Below are positions 17,863 to 27,616 of a stretch of DNA of 64,000 nt, piece by piece. A model generated the notes under the pieces. That model was not told the DNA's origin. It saw only the letters and a program-made list of their open reading frames with translations, and did not search any database. Location: contig NZ_JAIUJS010000004.1 in assembly GCF_020166345.1 (NCBI RefSeq), positions 62,001-126,000 on the forward strand, in the 5' to 3' direction. How positions within the stretch are numbered: the stretch's first letter is position 1; each line of letters opens with the position of its first letter. A program made the position numbers and the translations under genes. This DNA comes from Winogradskyella vincentii (GTDB lineage: Bacteria; Bacteroidota; Bacteroidia; Flavobacteriales; Flavobacteriaceae).

Positions 17863-19082
17863 GTAAAAAAGGCAAAATATATATAACCCTGGTTCTATTA
17901 ACTATTATATCTATAGTTATACTAGAAATGAACAAACCCAAGGAATTGAATTGGTTCCCCTCCTATGCTACACACCACAAAATTCCTTTTGGATCTTATG
18001 TGTTTAATGAACAAATACAACGCATTGCTGATAGTGTTAATTTGGTAGATAGACCACCTTTTGAGTTTTTATTAGACAATGACATCTCTGGTACTTATCT
18101 TTTTTACAATGGAGGTATAAACTTTGGTGATGAAGAACTGAATGCACTGCTCGATTGGGTAAACGTTGGCAATACATTAATGGTCTCTGCTGTAGATTTT
18201 GAAGAAACATTGTTAGATACGCTTAACCTTGAAACAAAGTCTGTAAATACCGTTGGTAATTTTAACAATGAATATCAAGTTCAATTTGTTAACCCAAGAT
18301 TAGATCATACACGCTCCTATAAATTTGACAGGCCCAACACCTTCTTTTATTTTAATGAAATAGACACTTTAAACACAAGTGTTGTGAGTTTCATAGATAA
18401 GTACAGAGGTGAAAATAAAACAGTAGAAGATTCACTAGTTAATATTATTAAACAACCTTTTGGTTATGGCGAAATAATACTGAGTACGTTTCCGCAGGCC
18501 TTTACAAATTACTTTATACTTAATGCCCCTAATGAAAAATACACAGCTGGCCTTATTTCATATTTAGATACAACAAAACCTATATATCTTGATAAATACT
18601 ATAAAAGCGGAAAGAAATATTATACATCACCAATGTATTTATTATTAAATACTAAATCATTAAAATGGGCTTATTATATAGTATTGATTGGTGTTTTAAT
18701 TTATATAATTTTTGAGGGAAAACGTAAACAACGTGCAATACCTATTGTAAAACAACTTAAAAACCAAACGCTTGAATTCACTAGGACCATTGCTAATATG
18801 TACTATGAAAATGGAAAGCATAAAGATATTGCTCACCATAAAGTTCAGCACTTTTTAGAGCATATAAGAAACACAATGTATCTCAACACCTCAGAAATCA
18901 ATGATACATTTATTAAAAACTTAGCTGCAAGAAGCAATAACACTATTGAAGATACCCAAAAGCTTTTCAGTTTTATAGATAGCTTAAATCACAAATCACA
19001 GATTAACAATATTGAATTAGAAAGGTTAAATACCTTAATAGAAAATTTTAAATCCAATAACGAATGGAAAACGAAGAACTAA
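17859..19082 (+). CDS. DUF4350-domain membrane protein
   Basis: A 407-residue protein with an N-terminal membrane segment (residues 7-24), a periplasmic DUF4350 domain (about 35-260) and a second membrane segment (about 272-288). A cytosolic helical tail of about 115 residues follows. DUF4350 resembles a glutamine-amidotransferase-like fold and belongs to this cluster. The start is a TTG whose last bases overlap the previous stop codon (TTGA). No ATG gives the signal anchor, so TTG is favoured. Confidence 0.75.
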   Translation: MSKKGKIYITLVLLTIISIVILEMNKPKELNWFPSYATHHKIPFGSYVFNEQIQRIADSVNLVDRPPFEFLLDNDISGTYLFYNGGINFGDEELNALLDWVNVGNTLMVSAVDFEETLLDTLNLETKSVNTVGNFNNEYQVQFVNPRLDHTRSYKFDRPNTFFYFNEIDTLNTSVVSFIDKYRGENKTVEDSLVNIIKQPFGYGEIILSTFPQAFTNYFILNAPNEKYTAGLISYLDTTKPIYLDKYYKSGKKYYTSPMYLLLNTKSLKWAYYIVLIGVLIYIIFEGKRKQRAIPIVKQLKNQTLEFTRTIANMYYENGKHKDIAHHKVQHFLEHIRNTMYLNTSEINDTFIKNLAARSNNTIEDTQKLFSFIDSLNHKSQINNIELERLNTLIENFKSNNEWKTKN

Positions 19083-20059
19083 AAGACGACTTGAATTTTA
19101 ATAATAGAATTCCACTAGACGACTTAAAAGAGTCAGTAGAGCAAATAAAATCCGAACTAAGAAAGGTCATAATTGGTCAGGATAATTTTGTTGAACTACT
19201 TATTGTTGCGCTTCTCGCTGATGGCCATGTCTTAATCGAAGGTGTACCAGGTATTGCAAAAACGGTAACGGCAAAGTTATTTGCCAAAGTCTTAAAAACA
19301 GATTTTAGCCGTATTCAGTTCACACCAGATTTAATGCCTAGTGATGTTCTGGGAACTTCGGTTTTAAACATGAAAACATCAGATTTCGAGTTTAAGAAAG
19401 GACCAATTTTCTCGAATATTGTATTGATCGATGAGATTAACAGAGCTCCGGCCAAAACTCAAGCTGCCCTTTTTGAAACCATGGAAGAAAGGCAGGCAAG
19501 TATTGACGGAATAACTTATAAGTTTGAAAGCCCATTTATGGTATTGGCAACACAAAACCCAATTGAGCAAGAAGGAACCTATGCCCTGCCAGAAGCGCAA
19601 TTAGACCGTTTCATTTTTAAAATAAAAGTTGATTACCCTTCATTAGAGGATGAAATTAAAATCATTGCGTCACATCACGAGCGTAAAGGTGAAGCACCAC
19701 AGTCTAGAATAAATGCAATATTAGACACTAAATCACTAGAGGATTATAAGAACAAAACCCAAGCAATTGTTGTTGAAGAAAAGATCATAAAATACATTGC
19801 AGAGATTGTTTCTAAGACTCGTAATCATCCACACCTTTATTTAGGAGGTTCTCCTAGAGCTTCTATAGCAATATTGAATACATCAAAGGCTTTTGCTGCA
19901 ATAAACGGAAGGGATTTTGTTATACCCGAAGATGTTAAACGCGCTTTGAACCCAGTACTTAACCATAGAGTCATTCTAACTCCTGAGCGAGAAATGGAAG
20001 GTATGACAACTGAAAATGTCATTGAAATGATTGTTCAATCTGTTGAAGTACCAAGATAA
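19064..20059 (+). CDS. MoxR-family AAA+ ATPase
   Basis: A 331-residue MoxR ATPase. Walker A is GVPGIAKTV (about residues 66-74), Walker B is VLIDEINRAP, followed by KTQAALFETMEE and a sensor-1 region ATQNPIEQEGTYALPEAQLDRF. MoxR ATPases act as chaperones for partner proteins that often carry VWA or DUF58 domains; the adjacent DUF58 gene fits. It overlaps the upstream gene by 19 bases. Cytosolic. Confidence 0.93.
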   Translation: MENEELKDDLNFNNRIPLDDLKESVEQIKSELRKVIIGQDNFVELLIVALLADGHVLIEGVPGIAKTVTAKLFAKVLKTDFSRIQFTPDLMPSDVLGTSVLNMKTSDFEFKKGPIFSNIVLIDEINRAPAKTQAALFETMEERQASIDGITYKFESPFMVLATQNPIEQEGTYALPEAQLDRFIFKIKVDYPSLEDEIKIIASHHERKGEAPQSRINAILDTKSLEDYKNKTQAIVVEEKIIKYIAEIVSKTRNHPHLYLGGSPRASIAILNTSKAFAAINGRDFVIPEDVKRALNPVLNHRVILTPEREMEGMTTENVIEMIVQSVEVPR

Positions 20060-20066
20060 AGCCAAT

Positions 20067-21398
20067 ATGAAATTTATTAAGTCATTATATATACACAAGC
20101 AACTCTATATTTATTTAGCAGTTGTATCAGTGTGTTTTCTAATGTCTTATTGGTTTCCTGTTTTGTACTCACTTGCATGGATATTAATTACAATTGTTAT
20201 AGTTCTACTTTTTATCGACCTGATGCTTTTGTATGGTCCAAAAAATGGAATTGATGCTAGACGATTATTACCAGAAAAATTCTCAAATAGCGACAATAAC
20301 CCAGTACCTATTACAATAAGCAGCTTATACAATTTCAAAACATTTATAGATGTAATAGACGAATTACCGATGCAGTTCCAAAAACGTGACTTTTCATATA
20401 AGACAAGTCTCAACCCTAGTGAAACGCATAATTTCGAATATGCAGTAAGGCCAGTTGATAGAGGCGAATACTATTTTGGGCATCTCAACATTTTTGCATC
20501 TTCATTACTAAAAATAATTAAGCGTAGGTATAGGTTTCAGAACGAACAGATGGTAATGGTTTACCCATCAATAATACAAATGCAGAAATATGATTTCTTG
20601 GCTATTAGTAATTCACTTACTCAAATAGGACTTAAAAAAATTAGGCGTATTGGTCATACCTCAGAATTTGAGCAAATTAAAGAATATGTGCTCGGTGATG
20701 ACTTTAGAACAGTTAATTGGAAAGCTACAGCCAAGCATGGTGAGTTAATGGTCAATCAATACCAAGACGAAAAGTCCCAACCAATATATTCTGTAATAGA
20801 TACAGGAAGGGTAATGAAAATGCCATTTGACGGATTAAAACTATTAGACTATGCCATTAATTCTACTTTGGCCTTTAGTAATGTTGCTCTAAAGAAACAT
20901 GATAAAGTAGGAATGCTTTCGTTTTCTAAAAAAATTGAATCTTTTCTACCTGCACTTCACAAGATCACCTATTTAAACCGAATACTAGAAACACTTTATA
21001 ACATTGACACCCAGTTTAACGACAGTGATTTTGGGCTTTTATATGCCCAATTAAAACGAAAAGTAACACACCGTAGCTTAATCTTACTTTATACTAATTT
21101 TGAACATGTAAGTGCGCTTAAACGACAAATGCCTTATCTACAGGCCATATCAAAAAAACACATGCTTGTTGTCGTATTATTTGAAAACACGGAGTTAGAT
21201 AACATTATTAAAGAAAATACTGAAGATTTGCAATCCATTTACCATAAAACCATTGCAGAGAAATTTGCTTTTGAAAAGCGCTTGATGGTAAAAGAATTAC
21301 AGAAACATGGAATCCAGACCATTTTGACACCTCCTGAAAAACTTACGATTAACACAATCAACAAGTATTTAGAAATTAAGGCAAGAGGATTGCTTTAA
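20067..21398 (+). CDS. DUF58-domain protein
   Basis: A 443-residue protein from the ATG at 20067, just after the MoxR stop; an upstream TTG inside moxR is rejected. Two membrane segments near the N-terminus are followed by a periplasmic-type beta region. The DUF58 core is EFEQIKEYVLGDDFRTVNWKATAKHGELMVNQY split over about residues 204-236, a pattern diagnostic for the family. A VWA-like C-terminal half follows. It closes the SpoIIM-DUF4129-DUF4350-MoxR-DUF58 operon. Confidence 0.88.
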   Translation: MKFIKSLYIHKQLYIYLAVVSVCFLMSYWFPVLYSLAWILITIVIVLLFIDLMLLYGPKNGIDARRLLPEKFSNSDNNPVPITISSLYNFKTFIDVIDELPMQFQKRDFSYKTSLNPSETHNFEYAVRPVDRGEYYFGHLNIFASSLLKIIKRRYRFQNEQMVMVYPSIIQMQKYDFLAISNSLTQIGLKKIRRIGHTSEFEQIKEYVLGDDFRTVNWKATAKHGELMVNQYQDEKSQPIYSVIDTGRVMKMPFDGLKLLDYAINSTLAFSNVALKKHDKVGMLSFSKKIESFLPALHKITYLNRILETLYNIDTQFNDSDFGLLYAQLKRKVTHRSLILLYTNFEHVSALKRQMPYLQAISKKHMLVVVLFENTELDNIIKENTEDLQSIYHKTIAEKFAFEKRLMVKELQKHGIQTILTPPEKLTINTINKYLEIKARGLL

Positions 21399-21556
21399 AC
21401 GCTATATTAAATTTAGACTAACTTTAGTTTTAGCATTTCAGCATCTTTTTTACAATTCGTCTTGCTAATATTACAATTCGGTATATACATTTATAATATC
21501 ACAATGTTTAGATGGATATTTGAATCATCAATCATTAACCATTAAACATTATTATC

Positions 21557-21973
21557 ATGAAAAATTTAATTTTAACTATCGTATTTACTCTGACTGCCTT
21601 TTTAGGATATTCTCAAGAAAATGGTATAACAATAACTGTTACTGTAGATAATTTAACCAGTGATAAGGGTATTGCCGCATTTGCACTTCATACTAAAGAT
21701 ACTTTTATGAAAAGTGATGGTATATTGAATGTTGCAAGTACTATTAAAGATGGAAAAGTAAAGGTAACATTTGACAATGTGCAACCTGGTGAGTATGCAA
21801 TCCTTGGCTTACACGATGTCAATGAAAATGGCAGAATGGACTATAGCGAAAATGGTATGCCAATAGAAGGATTCGGTACATCTAACAATGCAATGGCATT
21901 TGGTCCTCCTCAATACGAAGACTCAAAATTTAAAGTTGAAGACAAAGACCTCGAGCTTAATATTCGATTCTAA
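21557..21973 (+). CDS. DUF2141-domain exported protein
   Basis: A 138-residue protein with a signal peptide (ending GYSQ near residue 20). The DUF2141 domain shows the typical GIAAFALHTKDTFM, PGEYAILGLHDVNENGRMDY and PIEGFGTSNNA segments. The Asp/Asn-rich DVNENGRMD resembles a calcium-binding loop. Function of the family is unknown; it acts outside the cytosol. A terminator follows at 22014-22042. Confidence 0.85.
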   Translation: MKNLILTIVFTLTAFLGYSQENGITITVTVDNLTSDKGIAAFALHTKDTFMKSDGILNVASTIKDGKVKVTFDNVQPGEYAILGLHDVNENGRMDYSENGMPIEGFGTSNNAMAFGPPQYEDSKFKVEDKDLELNIRF

Positions 21974-22013
21974 AAATGTAACATCAATCAGAAAACTAAA
22001 TCAATCAAAAAGT

Positions 22014-22042
22014 AAAAGACTGTCTACCATGGCAGTCTTTTT
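22014..22042 (+). terminator. Rho-independent terminator between the DUF2141 gene and oxyR
   Basis: AAAAGACTG pairs with CAGTCTTTT across a ten-base loop, followed by more T residues. It lies 41 bases after the DUF2141 stop and ends transcription before oxyR. Confidence 0.8.
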
Positions 22043-22107
22043 ATTTGAAGTTTTTCCCATAGATTTTGACAATACTTTTTGTAATTTTATAGTCTAAATT
22101 TATAATA

Positions 22108-23046
22108 ATGACAATTACGCAATTAAAGTATGCTTTATCCATAGCAGAACATAAGAACTTTACTAAAGCTGCAGAAAAGTGTTTTGTTACACAACCAACA
22201 TTAAGTACTCAAATTCAGAAATTAGAAGATGAATTAGATGTTGTAATTTTTGATAGAGGTAAAAAACCTATTGAATTAACCGAAGTTGGCAGAAAAATTG
22301 TATTTCAGGCTAGAAACATTGTGAATGAAGCGGAACGGATTCAAGATATTGTAGACCAACAAAAAGGATTCATTGGTGGAGAATTTAGACTTGGTATTAT
22401 TCCAACGGTTATGCCAACCCTATTGCCAATGTTTTTACAGAATTTCATTAAGAAATATCCAAAAGTAAAACTGAAAATTGAAGAGCTTACTACTGAAGAA
22501 ATTTTGACTAGAATTAGTGATGGCCATTTAGATGCTGCAATTGCCGCAACGCCATTAGAGAGCGATAATATTAAGGAACGTGTATTGTACTATGAACCTT
22601 TTGTTGCCTATGTGCCAAACAATCACAGATTAAGAGATAAAAAAACTATTGAAGTTTCCGATCTTGATATTGACGATATGCTATTATTAGAGGATGGTCA
22701 CTGTTTTAGAGATGGTGTTATAAATCTATGTAAATCATTTAAAGATCAGATAGACGATAGTTTTCAGTTAGAGAGTGGCAGTATTGAAACCTTGATTAAG
22801 CTTTCTAATGAAGGCCTAGGCATGACACTTCTTCCTTACTTGCATACGTTGGATGTAAAAGAAAAACTTAATCCAAACCTAAGGCACTTCAAAGAACCTT
22901 CACCGGCCAGAGAGGTAAGTATCATATATCATAAAAGCGAACTAAAAATGCAGATTATAGACGCCTTGCATAATGTTATATCTGGTATAATAAGAGGTGC
23001 AATTGCTTTTCAGAATGTAGAGATAATAAGTCCTTTACCTAAATAA
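22108..23046 (+). CDS. oxyR: OxyR-type hydrogen peroxide-responsive LysR regulator
   Basis: A 312-residue LysR protein. The N-terminal HTH is ITQLKYALSIAEHKNFTKAA ... VTQPTLSTQIQKLE. The regulatory domain carries Cys199 and Cys208 in GHCFRDGVINLC, the same numbers as the redox pair of E. coli OxyR. Peroxide would form a disulfide between them and switch the protein to an activator of peroxide-defence genes. It is monocistronic, flanked by terminators. No catalase gene is adjacent in this window. Confidence 0.92.
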   Translation: MTITQLKYALSIAEHKNFTKAAEKCFVTQPTLSTQIQKLEDELDVVIFDRGKKPIELTEVGRKIVFQARNIVNEAERIQDIVDQQKGFIGGEFRLGIIPTVMPTLLPMFLQNFIKKYPKVKLKIEELTTEEILTRISDGHLDAAIAATPLESDNIKERVLYYEPFVAYVPNNHRLRDKKTIEVSDLDIDDMLLLEDGHCFRDGVINLCKSFKDQIDDSFQLESGSIETLIKLSNEGLGMTLLPYLHTLDVKEKLNPNLRHFKEPSPAREVSIIYHKSELKMQIIDALHNVISGIIRGAIAFQNVEIISPLPK

Positions 23047-23049
23047 AAA

Positions 23050-23069
23050 AAGCGACTCGTAAGTCGCTT
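23050..23069. terminator. Bidirectional terminator between oxyR and the 65-residue gene
   Basis: A perfect stem AAGCGACT / AGTCGCTT with a four-base CGTA loop sits between two convergent genes. An A-run lies on the left and T-rich sequence on the right, so it can stop transcripts from both sides. Confidence 0.85.
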
Positions 23070-23073
23070 TCTT

Positions 23074-23271
23074 TTATGCTTTTAAATAAATTAAACATTG
23101 ATTTAATTCTGGGTTTTGATTGATCAGGGACTGAATAAAAATTCTGAGATCTTCCAATTCATGAGGCAATAATCTTCTTACTGCTTTTTCTACTTCCTTA
23201 CAGAATAATGCGACATCAAAACTCACCTTGTTAAGTACAGTTTTGGTGTACTCGTACATTGCTCTTGCCAT
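23074..23271 (-). CDS. Small conserved helical protein
   Basis: A 65-residue protein opening MARAMYEYTKTVLNKVSFD and predicted to be largely helical, with charged Lys/Glu stretches and one Cys at residue 24. I recognise this opening as common in flavobacterial genomes, but no function is known to me. Cytosolic. Promoter elements should lie in the 212-base gap to the right; I see AT-rich sequence there but no clear consensus. Confidence 0.7.
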   Translation of the reverse strand: MARAMYEYTKTVLNKVSFDVALFCKEVEKAVRRLLPHELEDLRIFIQSLINQNPELNQCLIYLKA

Positions 23272-23483
23272 ATTTTACTTTTCGATTTTAGGTTTAACAA
23301 AATGTAGATTTCTTCTATAGGCTATTGTTTCAAATTATATTCTAAATTTAGAAAAAAAAACAATTGGGTATAAGTGTTTAACAGCTTTTTATGTTAAATG
23401 TTGTGTTTATCCGATAATAAACTTTTTTACAAAAAGAGAATTCTTACAACCTAACCTTTTATCTATCATTACATTAGATTGGT

Positions 23484-24311
23484 CTAAAATCTGTTATCAC
23501 CATCTAAAATATCACCTAATCCACCCAAAATACTACCCTCACCTTTATCTCGTCCTCCAGCACGTGGTGCCGAAGCAATAATTCTATTTGCCAATCGACT
23601 AAATGGTAAGGATTGTACATACACCTTACCAGGTCCCTGAAGTTTTGCAAAGAATAATCCTTCGCCTCCAAAAATTGAATTTTTAATACCTCCTACAAAT
23701 TCAATATCATAATCCACATCTTGCGTAAACCCAACTATACATCCTGTATCTACTCGTAAGGTTTCTCCTGGTTGTAAAGTTTTTTCTGCCATAGTACCAC
23801 CAGCATGAACAAATGCCATACCATCACCTTCAAGTTTTTGCATTATAAAACCTTCGCCACCAAAAAGACCTCTTCCTAATTTCTTTGAAAATTCAATTCC
23901 TACACTAACTCCTTTTGCAGCACATAAGAAGGCGTCCTTTTGACATATAAACTTACCTTCAAACTCTGTTAAATCAATAGGAACAATTTTACCTGGATAA
24001 GGAGAAGCAAAAGATACATTTCGCTTTCCGGTTAGATCATTATAAAAGGCTGTCATAAACAAACTTTCACCAGTAAGTATTCGTTTGCCAGCACCTAATA
24101 TTTTTCCTAAAAACCCCTTATCTTTTTGGGAACCATCACCAAAAATAGTATCCATTTTAATACCGTCATCCATCATCATAAAACTTCCCGATTCTGCAAT
24201 AACCGCTTCTTGAGGGTCTAACTCTATTTCTACATATTGCATTTCTTCGCCGTATATACGGTAATCTATTTCGTGTGCATTTCTATCACTGAAATCTGGT
24301 AATTTTTCCAT
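23484..24311 (-). CDS. AIM24 / TIGR00266-family protein
   Basis: A 275-residue protein of the AIM24 family. Typical features are the EIDYRIYGEEMQYVEIELDP opening split over residues 13-32, a glycine-rich centre (KLGRGLFGGEGFIMQKLEGDG), and FVHAGGTMAEKTLQPGE. A repeated SIFGGEGLFFAKLQGPG follows. The family forms a beta-barrel-like core and has been linked to mitochondrial cristae in yeast; bacterial roles are unknown. The Gly/Asp C-terminal tail (GGLGDILDGDNRF) is common. Probably cytosolic. Confidence 0.85.
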   Translation of the reverse strand: MEKLPDFSDRNAHEIDYRIYGEEMQYVEIELDPQEAVIAESGSFMMMDDGIKMDTIFGDGSQKDKGFLGKILGAGKRILTGESLFMTAFYNDLTGKRNVSFASPYPGKIVPIDLTEFEGKFICQKDAFLCAAKGVSVGIEFSKKLGRGLFGGEGFIMQKLEGDGMAFVHAGGTMAEKTLQPGETLRVDTGCIVGFTQDVDYDIEFVGGIKNSIFGGEGLFFAKLQGPGKVYVQSLPFSRLANRIIASAPRAGGRDKGEGSILGGLGDILDGDNRF

Positions 24312-24372
24312 AATGTATTTTATTTAATGATTGATACTAGTAATAAGTTGAATACATTTCTATTTTGTTACA

Positions 24373-24834
24373 CTACTGTTTGGATTTTACCTTTAGTGTC
24401 CATTCAAAATTAAAGGAGGAAACTTGTATGCCTTCTTCATTAATTCCATTTGCATTTAACCATACTGTTTGTCCCTCACCGGTTTTGATTGCCTTGTCAA
24501 TGGCTTCATTTATTTTCAACCCTTCATCACATGTAAACTTAATTCTGCCCGTAGCTTTCTTTGTGAAGGAAGCATTATTATTTGCAACTAACATTGAAAT
24601 GTTCTTACCACTTTCCTTTATCTTCTTCATGACTAAGGCACCAGTAGTGAGTTCTGCCGCCATACCCTGTACTGCCCAAAACATAGATTTAAAAGGATTT
24701 TGATTGATCCACCGATGTTTAACTGATACAATACAAGTAGAATCGGTTAATGTCTTAGTCCTTACTCCTGTTAGATATGCAGCAGGTAATTTAAAAAGTA
24801 AAAAGGTATTGAGTTTAGAAGGTGTTATTTTCAT
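24373..24834 (-). CDS. DUF4442 (hot-dog fold) protein
   Basis: A 153-residue protein with the DUF4442 pattern: FKLPAAYLTGVRTKTL near residues 13-28, then RWINQNPFKSMFWAVQGMAAELTTG spread over residues 41-65. This is a thioesterase-like hot-dog fold. Substrates of this subfamily are not known. It is transcribed toward the AIM24 gene, 61 bases apart, and could share a transcript. Confidence 0.78.
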   Translation of the reverse strand: MKITPSKLNTFLLFKLPAAYLTGVRTKTLTDSTCIVSVKHRWINQNPFKSMFWAVQGMAAELTTGALVMKKIKESGKNISMLVANNNASFTKKATGRIKFTCDEGLKINEAIDKAIKTGEGQTVWLNANGINEEGIQVSSFNFEWTLKVKSKQ

Positions 24835-24977
24835 TTATCACATATTATAAGACTAAAATAAAGTAAATATACAAGTTGCACTAATGTTAAAAATATGTTA
24901 ATTTTTAGTACTATGCGTAACATAATACCTGTTAAAAGACATATATTTGTATAAGCAACTATTATATACTTTTAAAA

Positions 24978-25424
24978 ATGATAGATAATCACTATAAAAA
25001 TTTAGCAACATTTATACACCTTTCGACATTTTCAAGGTTTATTATCCCATTTGGAAATTTTATTGGCCCTATAGTTTTATGGGCCGCAAATAAGAATAAA
25101 TCGGAGTTTGTAGATAAGCATGGTAAACAAGCCATAAATTTTCAAATTAGCATATTTCTATATGCCATAATTATAGGAACTATTAGTGTACCCTTTTTCA
25201 TCTTTAAATTATTTGATGGTATGAGTGTATTTGATTTTAGAGGATTTAACAATTTCCATATCAACATTGGCGAGCCTTCTCCTCTATTATATATTGGTGG
25301 TGGATTAGGTGTTTTAGCAGTAATAGCATTTATCATTGAACTAGCACTTATTGTAAAGGCCAGTATTTCTGCCAGAGATGGGCAATTGTACAATTATCCA
25401 TTAACAATTAACTTTTTGAAATAG
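24978..25424 (+). CDS. DUF4870-domain membrane protein
   Basis: A 148-residue protein with three membrane segments (about residues 17-37, 55-78 and 105-130). The DUF4870 signature is IIPFGNFIGPIVLWAANKNKS with DKHGKQAINFQIS. Function unknown, inner membrane. It precedes padR and the PspC gene in the same direction, and this association is common in Bacteroidota. Confidence 0.83.
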   Translation: MIDNHYKNLATFIHLSTFSRFIIPFGNFIGPIVLWAANKNKSEFVDKHGKQAINFQISIFLYAIIIGTISVPFFIFKLFDGMSVFDFRGFNNFHINIGEPSPLLYIGGGLGVLAVIAFIIELALIVKASISARDGQLYNYPLTINFLK

Positions 25425-25487
25425 CATATAAATCATCATAATCAATCAAAAAATGAACAGTTTAATCGAATTTAAGATACTATTAAT

Positions 25488-25829
25488 ATGAAAATAGAAA
25501 ACACAAAAGCACAAATGCGTAAAGGTGTCCTGGAATATTGCATCTTGTCTATTTTAAAGGACGAAGATGCCTATGTTGCAGAGATTCTCGGAACACTAAA
25601 GGACGCAAAAATGCTTGTAGTTGAAGGAACAATTTATCCTTTGCTTACAAGATTGAAAAATGCTGGATTACTCAATTACCGTTGGGAAGAATCCACATCT
25701 GGACCACCAAGAAAATATTATGGTCTTACGGAAACAGGTAAATTGTTTCTGAATGAATTAAACACTACTTGGAGTGAATTACAAAATGCAGTTAACCTAG
25801 TAACAAGTACAAAAACAACAAAAAAATGA
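25488..25829 (+). CDS. PadR-family transcriptional regulator
   Basis: A 113-residue PadR-type winged-helix protein: RKGVLEYCILSILKDEDAYVAEI, EGTIYPLLTRLKNAGLL and PPRKYYGLTETGK split along the chain, all diagnostic. PadR proteins are usually repressors of an adjacent membrane-stress operon. The stop overlaps the PspC gene start by four bases (ATGA), so it probably regulates its own operon including that gene. Confidence 0.92.
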   Translation: MKIENTKAQMRKGVLEYCILSILKDEDAYVAEILGTLKDAKMLVVEGTIYPLLTRLKNAGLLNYRWEESTSGPPRKYYGLTETGKLFLNELNTTWSELQNAVNLVTSTKTTKK

Positions 25830-27616
25830 ATAAAACAGTCAATATAAATTTAGCAGGTGTATTCTTCCATATAGATGAAGATGCATATCTTAAATTATCA
25901 CGCTATCTTGAGGCTATAAAACGTTCATTTACAGACTCTCAAGGACGATCAGAAATTATTTCAGATATAGAGGCACGTATTGCCGAATTATTCTCAGAAC
26001 GTATTCAAAATGAAAAACAAGTCGTAGGAATAAAGTTGGTCGACGAAGTCATTACGATAATGGGACAACCAGAGGATTATTTGGTAGATGACGAAATATT
26101 TGAAGATGAACCTCAACCAAGACAATCTTATAGCTCTAGACCAACTAAAAAATTATTTAGAGATACGGATAACTCTTATATTGGAGGTGTAGCAGCAGGA
26201 TTGAGCCACTATTTTGGAATAGATGCAATTTGGATGCGTTTACTTTGGATTCTTTTAACCATTGGATCTGGTGGTACTTTTATACTTATATATTTAATTT
26301 TTTGGGCCTTAGTGCCAGAAGCTGTGACCACAGCAGAAAAACTAACAATGACTGGTGATCCTGTGAATATTACCAACATTGAAAAAAAAATTAAAGACGG
26401 TATTGATACTGTATCCGAAAAAGTAAGGAATGTAGATTTAAAAAAGCACGGAGAAAAAATTAAGGAAGGAATTGATTCTGTTTCAGACAATATTTCAGAA
26501 ACGGTCAAAAATGTAGATTTTCAGAAACAAGGTAATAAGCTAAAATCTAGTTCGCAGAATTTCTTTGACACACTAGGAACCATCATTATGTTTTTCCTAA
26601 AAGTTATTGCAAAGTTCATTGGAGTTATTTTAATTATTGTAGGTATTAGTACTTTGATAAGTTTAATAGTTGCATTTTTCACTGTTGGAATAACTGATGC
26701 TGTACATTTCCCTGGTATGGATTTTATTGATGCCGCAAACTCAGCCAATATTCCTCTGTGGTTAATGTCTATGCTTATATTCTTTGCCATTGGTATTCCA
26801 TTCTTTTTTGTGTTCTACTTAGGTCTTAAAATCCTAGTAAACAACTTAAAGTCTATAGGGAATGTTGCCAAGTTTACATTACTTGGTATCTGGCTCATGG
26901 CAATAATCGGATTATTTGTTATCGGAGTAAAACAGGCCACTGAACATGCCTTTGATGCAAAATTTACGGTAAAAGAACAATTAGATGTTACTGCTAATGA
27001 CACCTTAAAAATTAATATGGTAAGTGATAGTAATTACGATGGATACTATTACAGACGCAACAATAATTATAGACTTGTGGAAGATGAAAATGGTCGCACT
27101 ATTATATCCTCAGATATTAGATTGGTAGTTAGATCTACCAAAGATTCGTTAGCCTCTATGGTTATTGAAAAACAAGCTCGAGGAAGCAGTTATGACATCG
27201 CACGAAATAGAGCTGAAAACATCAATTATAGCTATGCGCTAAATGATGGAAAACTAGACCTTAGTTCTTATTTAACAACTGATATTGAAAATAAATTCAG
27301 CGAACAAGAAGTAATGGTGATATTATATGTTCCTGAGGGAGCAGTTATTTATGCAGATGACAACACCTATAGTTTTCACAGAAATTCAAGTTATTACAAT
27401 GATATTTTAGATAACGGGATGGAAGAACAGTATTTGAAAATTATAGAGGATGGTACTGAATGTTTAGATTGTGAGATCGAAGAAGAAGAAGAAGAAGATG
27501 AAAATTCAGATGAGACGAACTCAGATAATAACCAAATTATTACAGAAGAAAAACCAGACGTAAGTATTCAAATCAATGAAGAAGAAGGTGTTAATATTGA
27601 AGTAAACGACAATTGA
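25826..27616 (+). CDS. Large PspC-domain membrane protein
   Basis: A 596-residue protein. The N-terminus (1-80) matches the segment found before PspC domains in Bacteroidota (VNINLAGVFFHIDEDAY). The PspC domain lies at about 108-172 (KLFRDTDNSYIGGVAAGLSHYFG). Two similar amphipathic stretches follow (KIKDGIDTVSEKVRNVD and KIKEGIDSVSDNI...KNVD), then three membrane segments (about 255-370). A beta-rich extracytoplasmic region and a very acidic tail with a run of Glu close it. It probably responds to envelope stress. Coupled by overlap to padR. Confidence 0.85.
   Translation: MNKTVNINLAGVFFHIDEDAYLKLSRYLEAIKRSFTDSQGRSEIISDIEARIAELFSERIQNEKQVVGIKLVDEVITIMGQPEDYLVDDEIFEDEPQPRQSYSSRPTKKLFRDTDNSYIGGVAAGLSHYFGIDAIWMRLLWILLTIGSGGTFILIYLIFWALVPEAVTTAEKLTMTGDPVNITNIEKKIKDGIDTVSEKVRNVDLKKHGEKIKEGIDSVSDNISETVKNVDFQKQGNKLKSSSQNFFDTLGTIIMFFLKVIAKFIGVILIIVGISTLISLIVAFFTVGITDAVHFPGMDFIDAANSANIPLWLMSMLIFFAIGIPFFFVFYLGLKILVNNLKSIGNVAKFTLLGIWLMAIIGLFVIGVKQATEHAFDAKFTVKEQLDVTANDTLKINMVSDSNYDGYYYRRNNNYRLVEDENGRTIISSDIRLVVRSTKDSLASMVIEKQARGSSYDIARNRAENINYSYALNDGKLDLSSYLTTDIENKFSEQEVMVILYVPEGAVIYADDNTYSFHRNSSYYNDILDNGMEEQYLKIIEDGTECLDCEIEEEEEEDENSDETNSDNNQIITEEKPDVSIQINEEEGVNIEVNDN

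Noticed and set aside
27478..27502. GAA trinucleotide run as a phase-variable microsatellite
   Set aside because: It encodes the acidic tail of the PspC protein; triplet changes would keep the frame, so it cannot switch expression.
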